The position numbers were made by a program, and so were the translations under genes. Shown piece by piece: positions 25,827 through 34,022 of a stretch of 64,000 bases of DNA. Numbering within the stretch: position 1 is the first letter of the stretch; every line of letters begins with the position of its first letter. The DNA comes from Candidatus Njordarchaeum guaymasense. GTDB taxonomy: Archaea > Asgardarchaeota > Njordarchaeia > Njordarchaeales > Njordarchaeaceae. The stretch spans positions 1-64,000 of the forward strand of contig JAUQYT010000111.1 in assembly GCA_030587605.1 (NCBI GenBank), given 5' to 3'. A model generated the notes under the pieces. It ran no database searches and was not told where the DNA came from. It was given only the letters and a program-made list of their open reading frames with translations.

Positions 25827-27440
25827 TTGGTGTCCGTTATGGGTTTGCTGGGATTCCTCTTCAACAAGCGATTCTTGAAACTTGTCTTCATTATTGCGTC
25901 GGTCTTTGCATTCCTACAGTTTCTCAGATTATTCGTTTCATTTGTCAGTGGTTTCAACTGGACTCTCCAAGTGATTCTAGCCACGTTCACGCTATTCGTA
26001 TCCACTTTCTTCACCGTGAAGTTTGAGCGTTTTAGGTTTCTGTCTGGTCTGATGAAATTCCTATGCTTTGCTGTGGTTCTATTGATCCTGATCTTGAACT
26101 TCGTGTTGCCAGCTTCAATTCCATTTCCGTTAAGTCTCCCAGTGAAGTTGGGAACTTTAGTTCTTCCTTTCGCAGCCTACGTTGCATACCGGAAGAAACT
26201 CTGGATCTGGGGGAGGTCTTCATTTCTCAGCAGCGGACGCCGACGCTATGGAAGACTCTCAAGGGATGCCTTGCTTCCGAAGGCCCTAGAAGAGGGGCAC
26301 ATTGTCTACGGCGCCGGAATCAAAGGATTCAAAGTAATAAGATTCATCCAAGTTGAGGGTCAGCAGCCTGATATCATCGACGAACTTGTTTCAACTGAAG
26401 CCCAGCTCCCAGCAATAACTACAGAGCTAAGCGAGCATCTATCCTTGATGAGAAAACATGGGATAGAGATGAGCTACGAACTCTATATCCAAAACAGGAC
26501 ACTGCAAGGCTTCATAGGATTGGTGAACGAAGGCAGAGACTACCATGAGGTCAGAACGAGACTCGACGAGTTCTCAAGAACACTAGCCACTCGGTTGAGG
26601 TCAAAAGATGAGACCGCGAGTTCTGCTGCTCACCCTGTGGAAGATAATAATCGAGCCAAAAGGATCCTCATGATGCCTCTGTCTACAACCTTGGACGATC
26701 TGAAACGAATAGAAAACGATGACTATAACGTAAAAGTATTCGGCCGTAATAGTTCAGAAAGACCGACGAGACTTCGCTCAATCCACCTAGGCGGTCTCCC
26801 ATCAGTCAACCAAGGAAAAGGCTTCAGCCTAGTCGACGAATTCGTCCGGGCAGCGCTGGCACACAGACCCTCACAGAACTCTGCATATATTCTCCACATT
26901 AGACCCTTGTCCGACCATATAATAAACCGGGAATTGGCGAAGACTGCCAATGTCTACCAACAAGCGGTGACCCAATTCATTGAAGGGATAAGAAACGGAT
27001 TGCTCAACGGAAAAGCCAGAAACAAGAAATTGCTTTTCAATCGTGGAACCATTACCTTGGATCCAAGGTCAATCTTAGAGGCAGCAAGGACCAGATTTCA
27101 GCGTCTCAAAGAGGCTGAAGAATCAGGATACTTCGAGGTTAGCTTAACTATCATAGGGGAGCCAGCTACCGCAGAAAGCATCGCACGAGCGCTCAGGAAC
27201 AAGCTGACGCAAAGCAACCCCAAGGCGGCGCTCATCCTTGTTCGCTCTCCTCCGGCATTGATCCGGGGTGTGGTAAGAAGAGACCTAATACTTCCGCTGG
27301 GAAGAATTAACGGCAACGAGGTACAATTCCTAATAGCTCCTGTGGACAAGTCACCTGAACCTACAACAAGCAACAGCGAAAACACATCAATTAAACCATC
27401 CACTCAGCTGTTTACAGAGAAAGCTGCGACATCAAAGTAG
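25827..27440 (+). CDS. membrane protein of unknown function
   Basis: A 537-residue protein with three or four N-terminal hydrophobic helices (within residues 5-120), then a large cytosolic part. The soluble part has two alpha/beta segments (about 160-260 and 300-500). The layout and the position after MinD- and RadB-like ATPases recall accessory parts of secretion or conjugation machines, such as the N-terminal region of VirB4/HerA-type proteins, but no Walker motif is present. I do not recognise the family. The start TTG is at 25827, and ATG at codon 5 is an alternative. Confidence 0.6.
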   Translation: MVSVMGLLGFLFNKRFLKLVFIIASVFAFLQFLRLFVSFVSGFNWTLQVILATFTLFVSTFFTVKFERFRFLSGLMKFLCFAVVLLILILNFVLPASIPFPLSLPVKLGTLVLPFAAYVAYRKKLWIWGRSSFLSSGRRRYGRLSRDALLPKALEEGHIVYGAGIKGFKVIRFIQVEGQQPDIIDELVSTEAQLPAITTELSEHLSLMRKHGIEMSYELYIQNRTLQGFIGLVNEGRDYHEVRTRLDEFSRTLATRLRSKDETASSAAHPVEDNNRAKRILMMPLSTTLDDLKRIENDDYNVKVFGRNSSERPTRLRSIHLGGLPSVNQGKGFSLVDEFVRAALAHRPSQNSAYILHIRPLSDHIINRELAKTANVYQQAVTQFIEGIRNGLLNGKARNKKLLFNRGTITLDPRSILEAARTRFQRLKEAEESGYFEVSLTIIGEPATAESIARALRNKLTQSNPKAALILVRSPPALIRGVVRRDLILPLGRINGNEVQFLIAPVDKSPEPTTSNSENTSIKPSTQLFTEKAATSK

Positions 27441-27671
27441 TGAGAAGAGACGAGCAAGTAGCGACCTTTGGAATAAGATCCCAATCAAATAATAGAATAC
27501 GGGCGAAATGAGTTCAATTCATCGTCCTGCTGACCTGAGGCGAATTAGATTCTTGTTTTTGCACATCACGCAGAGCAGCATGCATCATTTTCAACGCTAG
27601 GATCCTTGGTTCTGAACCCCTAATCTTCTGCAACACAATATCATCGATGAGAACAGAAGAAACCACCTAAA
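27441..27671. other. spacer before the beta-propeller RING-like gene
   Basis: This spacer holds no gene that I can see. It ends at the second copy of the 42-base promoter block. Confidence 0.4.
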
Positions 27672-27713
27672 AGCGATAAACATAAAAGGAAAACGATTTC
27701 ATCTAGTGATTGA
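27672..27713 (+). repeat. 42-base identical promoter/leader block, copy 2
   Basis: Identical to 17586-17627. It ends 33 bases before the TTG start at 27746. Both genes also keep GAAAGGAG at 8 bases before TTG, so the conserved unit is promoter, leader start and ribosome site. Confidence 0.9.
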
Positions 27714-27745
27714 GGAGGACAGATAAGGGGAAAGGAGACCCAAAG

Positions 27746-29797
27746 TTGAGAGAGACGAGAACCAGGGGGACAACCTGTAAAGGGCTACTCGTGCTAATCT
27801 TAGCGATTGCCATGATAGCGCTACCACTTACCACGATGACATCAAATAGCCAAAACCAACTAGACGTAACGACGACCCTACAGAGTCAACAGCCAGAAAC
27901 AACAAGCTCACTAGCAGCACAATCACTTTTCATAAAGTGGGTCTACACCACGAGCAATATGGTTGAGTCTAATCCAGCAATAGGCGATGTTGACGGTGAC
28001 GGCCAACAAGAGATAGTAATAGGCTCGAACGACGGCAGAATATACTCCTTAAATGGAACATCGGGTGCATCGAAATGGAACTACTCAACTGGTGACTGGA
28101 TTTGGTCTTCTCCAGTTATCGCCGATGTGGACAAAGACGGGCAAAAAGAAGTGATCGTAGGTTCACACAACCACAAAGTTTACTGCTTGAATAGGTTTGG
28201 ACAGCTCAAGTGGAACTATACTACCGGAGGAGCCGTTGCTTCTTCTCCTGCCATCGCTGATCTTGACGGCGATGGGCAACTCAAAATAGTAGTAGGGTCA
28301 TGTGACAACAAGACCTACTGCTTGAATGGGATTGGTGGATTGGAGTGGAATTATACTACTGAGGGACCCGTTCTTTCTTCTCCTGCCATAGCTGATCTCA
28401 ATGGGGACGGACAGCTAGAGGTCGCAATAGGATCATGGGATAGGAAAGTCTACTGTTTGAATAGAACAGGAAAATTAGATTGGACCTACACAACAGGAGA
28501 TGTCATCTATTCCTCTCCGGCTATTGCTGACCTTGATGGAGACGGACAGAAAGAAGTGATAATAGGATCATGTGACAAGAACGTTTATTGCTTGAATAAG
28601 ACCGGCGGCGTAAGGTGGAAATATACAACAGGAAATCCAGTTCGATCTTCTCCCACAATAAGTGACATTGACGAGGACAACCGCACGGAGATAATAATAG
28701 GGTCGAATGACAACAATGTCTACTGCTTAAGTGGGACAGGTGGCTTGAGGTGGAACTTTACAGCGGGAGACATTATATCCCGTTTTCCAGCCGTCGCTGA
28801 CGTTAACTCGGACAACCGGAAAGAAGTAATTGTTGGCACTTGGTCTGGCACCATCTTTTGCTTGAGTAGAACTGGCGTGCAATTGTCCAACTTCGTCACA
28901 GGTGCCGCGGTTGTCTCTTCCCCTACAGTAGCCGATGTTGATGGGGACAGCAAGAAAGAGATAGTAGTAGGATCAGAAGACCGCAACGTTTACTGTTTGA
29001 GCAACTCTATACAACAAACTGGAACGTTGACAATTACTGTCTCTGATTCTTCCTCGGGTAACCGCATAAACGGTGCCTATGTCTATTCCACATCCGCGCC
29101 TTCAGGCCAAGCTCCGTTATCCAACCTGACAATGGCTGACGGATCCGTTACTTTCAGGGACATACTGGTTGGGTCCTACGTCTTTGCAATAAATATGAAT
29201 GGATACTACTACGCAACTCAATCCGTCTACGTTCTAGGTAACCAAACCACTACAGCGGAGTTTCTACTCACTAGGCAAGATCAGACAACTACAATTGTAT
29301 CCAGTTCCACCGGTATAGTAATCGCAGGAATTGCAGCTCTGTTCTTGGTTGTGATTTTAGTCCTGCGAAGCGCAAGTGGAGGCGGCAGGGATGATATAGA
29401 TATCCCGACGTACTCATATGAAAGCACGTCACAGCGCGAAGATCGATCTGAGGTTTTAGAGGAGCCGAAGGAACGTCTTTTATCGCCACGGATCTGTCCA
29501 TACTGCGGAGCTAGCTACGTACGTGCCGATGCCTCATACTGCTGGAACTGCGGAGCGGGTCTTGCAGGAGAGTCGGATACCGGCGTCATTCAAGGTAGAA
29601 AGAGAAGATCCCTGGCAACAGTGGGGAGGTGCATGGTTTGCAACTTGGACGTGAAAGAGGGCGAGAGCATGGTTTGGTGCACCTTCTGCGGAAATATCGC
29701 ACACAGAACCCATATGCTTGAATGGTTGCATACCCGAGATTACTGCCCGCACTGCTACCGTCACTTGGACGAGCGGGATCTGAGATCACAACAGTAG
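27746..29797 (+). CDS. beta-propeller receptor-like protein with cytosolic zinc ribbon and RING-like finger
   Basis: A 683-residue protein. After an N-terminal signal-like helix come eight FG-GAP/PQQ-like blades (about residues 60-430), each with an SSPAIADLDGDGQ-type calcium loop. A carboxypeptidase-regulatory-like domain follows (about 430-510), then a transmembrane helix (about 518-542), a four-cysteine zinc ribbon (from about 583) and a RING-like finger (from about 628: CMVC ... CTFC ... HRTHMLEWL ... CPHC). The tail closely matches the short paralogue at 17659-18264. Topology suggests an outside sensor or adhesin with an inside RING-like end. I choose TTG 27746, because GAAAGGAG lies 8 bases upstream; a longer TTG start at 27710 would overlap the promoter block. 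Confidence 0.85.
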   Translation: MRETRTRGTTCKGLLVLILAIAMIALPLTTMTSNSQNQLDVTTTLQSQQPETTSSLAAQSLFIKWVYTTSNMVESNPAIGDVDGDGQQEIVIGSNDGRIYSLNGTSGASKWNYSTGDWIWSSPVIADVDKDGQKEVIVGSHNHKVYCLNRFGQLKWNYTTGGAVASSPAIADLDGDGQLKIVVGSCDNKTYCLNGIGGLEWNYTTEGPVLSSPAIADLNGDGQLEVAIGSWDRKVYCLNRTGKLDWTYTTGDVIYSSPAIADLDGDGQKEVIIGSCDKNVYCLNKTGGVRWKYTTGNPVRSSPTISDIDEDNRTEIIIGSNDNNVYCLSGTGGLRWNFTAGDIISRFPAVADVNSDNRKEVIVGTWSGTIFCLSRTGVQLSNFVTGAAVVSSPTVADVDGDSKKEIVVGSEDRNVYCLSNSIQQTGTLTITVSDSSSGNRINGAYVYSTSAPSGQAPLSNLTMADGSVTFRDILVGSYVFAINMNGYYYATQSVYVLGNQTTTAEFLLTRQDQTTTIVSSSTGIVIAGIAALFLVVILVLRSASGGGRDDIDIPTYSYESTSQREDRSEVLEEPKERLLSPRICPYCGASYVRADASYCWNCGAGLAGESDTGVIQGRKRRSLATVGRCMVCNLDVKEGESMVWCTFCGNIAHRTHMLEWLHTRDYCPHCYRHLDERDLRSQQ

Positions 29798-29913
29798 CGG
29801 ACGTTTGCACGGGTAGCACGATTCTCTTCCCAGTGAATATAGGTTTTTTAGATCCATTCTTTTGAACCATTAAGATAGTTTCCCGCCCTCCATGTTTTGC
29901 AGCCTTAAATATC

Positions 29914-32900
29914 ATGGGCCTTTCATCTCCCTTCGACGCTGAACGAAGGAGGCCAAAAGGCTCTTTGCGCAAGGTTAGTAGAAGCTACCCCTCATGGTCA
30001 GTCTTTGCCATAGTCGCGCTCATATTCTTCTCAGCGCTCTTGGTAGGGCTGCAACCCACTCTTGGGTCTACTAAACCGGATGGAACACCCACAAATGGTT
30101 ATTCATGCAAACCCCTGTCATTCTCTCGTTCCTCGCCTTGGTTCTACTACCCCACATCCTGCATTCGCATTCTGATCTTGTATGATCTTTCAACTGGTGC
30201 GCAGGTGTACGCGGACAAGTGGGGCCCTCTTCTAGGGGACTATGGCTACAATGCAACGTTACTCTCAATCCAACAAGCAACTAGCAACATCAGCTTGACG
30301 TCACATTATGACTTGGTTTTAGTTGATCACTCATGCGGAGGTGATGGTGGAGAAGAGATTAATCAAGGAGAAGCCAACGCGCTATCTGGAATAAGTAAGC
30401 CTTTGGTTCTTCTTGGTGGAGCGCATGGAGTCATTGACAGGCTCGCAAACTACGTAGGAGGAACTGGACGAATCAACGTAGCAGGAACGGTTCAGAAAGC
30501 CTACGATATGGTTCATCATGAGATCTACACATCTCCCTATCTCATCACGGAAACTGTGGTTGGTCCTTCAGACTCGATTGAGATATTCAGCCAAACTGTA
30601 AGCCTTGAGTCATACCCCGAAAATGTAATCAACGGTCTCCACGATTTCGGCATCGTTGATGGAGCGACAAACCCTGTTATCGGAGCCCTTTTCAGCGCTC
30701 GCGGCAGTTGTGGGCGAGTCTACTGGTGGGCCTTCCAAGATCCCTCAAAACTCAACGCAAATGGAATGCAACTCTTCATCAACACGGTTGAGTGGATGGG
30801 CGGATTTACAAATTTCGGGCCGCTTTTTGATTTCCTTCAAGGAACTGAGAGTACGGACCCATTAAAGTCGACTTACTGGACAGGCGGATTCGGGGACTAC
30901 TTTGAACCTCAGATACCTGCAACCTACTACGCCTATGAATCACTCAGACTCATTGGGCGACTCAGCGCCATCAACACTTCAGCACTAGCCGACTGGCTTG
31001 CGAGCCACTGCTATTCTACCGATGGGAGCTTCTTCAAGTCCCCTTCCAGATACTTGTCGTCGTCTTGCTCTGGAGTTGTTGAGACAGGGATGGCTTTGCA
31101 GATCCTGTCCGGACTGGGAGCGCTGAGTAAACTCAACCTGACAAAGATCTCGACATACATTAAATCATGTCAGCTCGTAGATGGTTTTGTCCGCTACCCC
31201 GGTGACACCTCGAAGAGAATCACAAACACGTACTGGGCTCTAATCGCGTTGAATATAACAGGTTCAGTAAACAACATCAACAGAACAGGAGCGATAGACT
31301 ACATTGCCTCTTGTCAGAACGTGAACCCAGCTGATTCGGCCAATTATGGTGGATTCGCCAATTACCCTGGAGGAGTATCTTATGCCAGCTACACTTACTT
31401 GGCACTCAAGGCTGTCAAACTACTCGACGCAATGGGTTCCGTGAATATGATGATCGTTGAGAACTGGTTGATGAATGGCTACGTAGCGCCGAAAGGAATG
31501 TTCTACGAGGAACTAGTCGTACATCAACGTTCCCAGGTAACCTTTGGAACAAGTTACTCGACTGCGAGTTTGTCATTGCTTGGAAAGCTCAATCGCATTA
31601 ATCAATCACTGGTGGCGGGTTATCTTTCATCCGTGCAGTTCGGAGACGGGGGATGGTCCGGAGCTAACTGTACAGACGAATCAGTCGATGAGGTAGCTGA
31701 TTGCTACCATGCCATCTTGGGCCTGAGCGAATTGGGTCGCATTGATGCGATTAGGGACGTCGAAGGACTTGTCGGGTTCATCACAAGATGCCTCTCTCCG
31801 ACACCAACATACGGGTTTTCGAATCTCCCTCAAACTCTCTCAAACATCTGGCACACCTACAACGGAATTAGCGTTCTTCACGACCTAGGTATGATAGATG
31901 CCACAAAAGCGAGAACCCTAAACAGCTCCATACTCTCATCATATGACGGATACCGCGCGACGTTTGAATGGTATAGACTCGCTTACCCTGCCAGCTCAGA
32001 CGGGTATAATTGCAGCGATGTAAACATACCCTTCGAATTCTCATTTCTTCAGAGGGGCGCCAAGGGAGTAATACTAACAGATCTGGCGATCATATCTCTC
32101 TTAGACCTTGGTTCCAAGGATTGGATAGACAGCAATGCTCAGAACATATGGAGCAAAGTCAGCCAGTGTGAAGTAACCACAGGTTCTTACGGCGGCTACT
32201 ACACGATCTTTTCAGGCGCACTAGTCAATAACCTGACAGCAGGGATACGCTATACGTACCATGCTTTAAACTGCCTCTGGATCCTGGCTGGTTTCCTGAA
32301 CTACACAGGTGGCTTCCCAAGTCACCTCACGAATGCTTCTATGACGATTGAGAGAATAATAAGCCTCTATGACCCGCTAATCGGCCGCTTCAGAGACGAC
32401 GGCTACATTTTGGAACCATACTCTCCTGTTGAAACCACTTTCATGGCGCTCGCCTCACTTCAACTTCTGAACGCGGTACACAACGTCGACTACATCAAGA
32501 CAACCGAATACCTCAAATCACACCTATACTCAAACTTGGTGGACACCTACTACTCCTTCAAAGGACTACAAGTCCTCAACAAACTATCTGCCATCAACGC
32601 GACTAGGCTCTTGGACTTCGTTAAAGACTGCCAGAAACCAAGTGGGGTGTTTAAGTCAGATTATAGCGCTTCCTACAGACTGGAAACAACGAGAATGGCG
32701 ACCGAGATTTTAAGCTACTATAACCAAACATGGATTACGGCTCAACAGACTAAGGTAGTCATCAACTCGATCAGTGCACCGAGTACGATGAATCTTGGAT
32801 CCAACTACCTACTCAACCTAACTCTGACCGACGGTCAATTCAATCTACCCATGTCAGGGGCTACAGTAAAGGTCAGACTTGGGACACACGAGTATACGGG

Positions 32901-33936
32901 GATTGAGACACCAGCCAACAGCGGAGAATACGTCGTGAGCATCGCGGTCCCAGTCCAGGGGGCACTTCTTAGGACCCAGGGGCTAGCCATTAGAGCTTCT
33001 AAGGACAGGTTCCAGACTGGCACGACTCAAATGACTGTCCAGATCTCAGGCTATGGCGTCATCATTAAAGCGCAAACTGAGGTGGTCTTGATCCGACCAG
33101 GCGATAGCGATTACTTAACCACGTCAAACACAACAATCACAGCGCTAATCCTTGCCTTGGATCAGAGTTGGATTCCCGTCGGAAGGGCGGAACTGCGACT
33201 TTACGTAAACGACTCACTTGCTGACACGATGTCATCAAACTCATCAGGCCAACTTTCATTCAGTTGGAGACCAAACTCCTCAGGTATATACGATCTGAGA
33301 GTCATCTTTGAAGGCTCAGACACACTCAACGCTTCATGGGCAACGAAAGTCATCAACATTGAAAAGACACCGACCAAACTTACACTGTCCTCGGATTATG
33401 CTGGTGTGGAGTCCGTTGAGGTTGGTTCCACAATTAGACTCATGTCGAAACTTCTTGACAGAAATGGCTTTCTAGAGAAACTGATCGTGGGGGCAAACAT
33501 AACATTGATGGTGCTGGCGCCATCGGGAAAGGAGCTCTCACTAAATGCGGTGACTCGAAACGATGGGGTAGCATCTGTAGAAGTAACGATAAGTGAGACG
33601 GGTATCTACTCTTTATACTCCGTCTTTGAGTCAACTGGCTACTACTCGGGATCCACATCAGATGTCCTCTTGGTGAAAGCGATCTCGAACTTACCACAAA
33701 ATGGAGGTGGTGGAAACGGGGGTGAAGGAGTATCTTGGGTTGACGCGTTACTGAGTGCGATTGCTAGCCCTGGTGGCATTGTACTTCTAGTAGCTTCAGC
33801 TGGTTTGCTATCAGTAGTGTACCTGCTTGGGGCTAAGCAACGAGAGCTCGAGTCGCTGAACGGTAGGCGCAGTCAACGTAATGGGCGCAGAACTTCAGCC
33901 GCCGAGGATAGTACACCAGTTAGCAGGAAAACTTAG
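29914..33936 (+). CDS. giant surface protein with alpha/alpha toroid and Ig-like domains
   Basis: A 1340-residue protein. It has a signal/anchor helix (about residues 28-48) and an N-terminal alpha/beta domain similar to GATase/DUF4350-like folds (about 65-290, ILILYDLSTGAQ). A long run of prenyltransferase/terpene-cyclase-like helical repeats follows (about 310-960, with GGF..YPGG and Y.ALKAV patterns), then Ig-like beta domains (about 970-1270) and a C-terminal transmembrane helix before a basic tail. Many N-x-S/T sites fit glycosylation. A TATA-like TTAAATAT abuts the ATG, so the true start may be TTG 29965. I infer a cell-surface binding or carbohydrate-processing role; no catalytic residues are clear. 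Confidence 0.8.
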   Translation: MGLSSPFDAERRRPKGSLRKVSRSYPSWSVFAIVALIFFSALLVGLQPTLGSTKPDGTPTNGYSCKPLSFSRSSPWFYYPTSCIRILILYDLSTGAQVYADKWGPLLGDYGYNATLLSIQQATSNISLTSHYDLVLVDHSCGGDGGEEINQGEANALSGISKPLVLLGGAHGVIDRLANYVGGTGRINVAGTVQKAYDMVHHEIYTSPYLITETVVGPSDSIEIFSQTVSLESYPENVINGLHDFGIVDGATNPVIGALFSARGSCGRVYWWAFQDPSKLNANGMQLFINTVEWMGGFTNFGPLFDFLQGTESTDPLKSTYWTGGFGDYFEPQIPATYYAYESLRLIGRLSAINTSALADWLASHCYSTDGSFFKSPSRYLSSSCSGVVETGMALQILSGLGALSKLNLTKISTYIKSCQLVDGFVRYPGDTSKRITNTYWALIALNITGSVNNINRTGAIDYIASCQNVNPADSANYGGFANYPGGVSYASYTYLALKAVKLLDAMGSVNMMIVENWLMNGYVAPKGMFYEELVVHQRSQVTFGTSYSTASLSLLGKLNRINQSLVAGYLSSVQFGDGGWSGANCTDESVDEVADCYHAILGLSELGRIDAIRDVEGLVGFITRCLSPTPTYGFSNLPQTLSNIWHTYNGISVLHDLGMIDATKARTLNSSILSSYDGYRATFEWYRLAYPASSDGYNCSDVNIPFEFSFLQRGAKGVILTDLAIISLLDLGSKDWIDSNAQNIWSKVSQCEVTTGSYGGYYTIFSGALVNNLTAGIRYTYHALNCLWILAGFLNYTGGFPSHLTNASMTIERIISLYDPLIGRFRDDGYILEPYSPVETTFMALASLQLLNAVHNVDYIKTTEYLKSHLYSNLVDTYYSFKGLQVLNKLSAINATRLLDFVKDCQKPSGVFKSDYSASYRLETTRMATEILSYYNQTWITAQQTKVVINSISAPSTMNLGSNYLLNLTLTDGQFNLPMSGATVKVRLGTHEYTGIETPANSGEYVVSIAVPVQGALLRTQGLAIRASKDRFQTGTTQMTVQISGYGVIIKAQTEVVLIRPGDSDYLTTSNTTITALILALDQSWIPVGRAELRLYVNDSLADTMSSNSSGQLSFSWRPNSSGIYDLRVIFEGSDTLNASWATKVINIEKTPTKLTLSSDYAGVESVEVGSTIRLMSKLLDRNGFLEKLIVGANITLMVLAPSGKELSLNAVTRNDGVASVEVTISETGIYSLYSVFESTGYYSGSTSDVLLVKAISNLPQNGGGGNGGEGVSWVDALLSAIASPGGIVLLVASAGLLSVVYLLGAKQRELESLNGRRSQRNGRRTSAAEDSTPVSRKT

Positions 33937-34022
33937 CCGTTGCATTATTCTTAAGGTCGGCACGTGGTGTTTCGGCTCTCCGCAGAGTTGGTTGGCATTC
34001 TTCATGTGAGGGAGATCGGCTC

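Noticed and set aside
17586-27713. 42-base repeats as ends of a mobile element
   Set aside because: They are direct copies at equal distance from two related genes, with no transposase or target duplication. A shared promoter is simpler.
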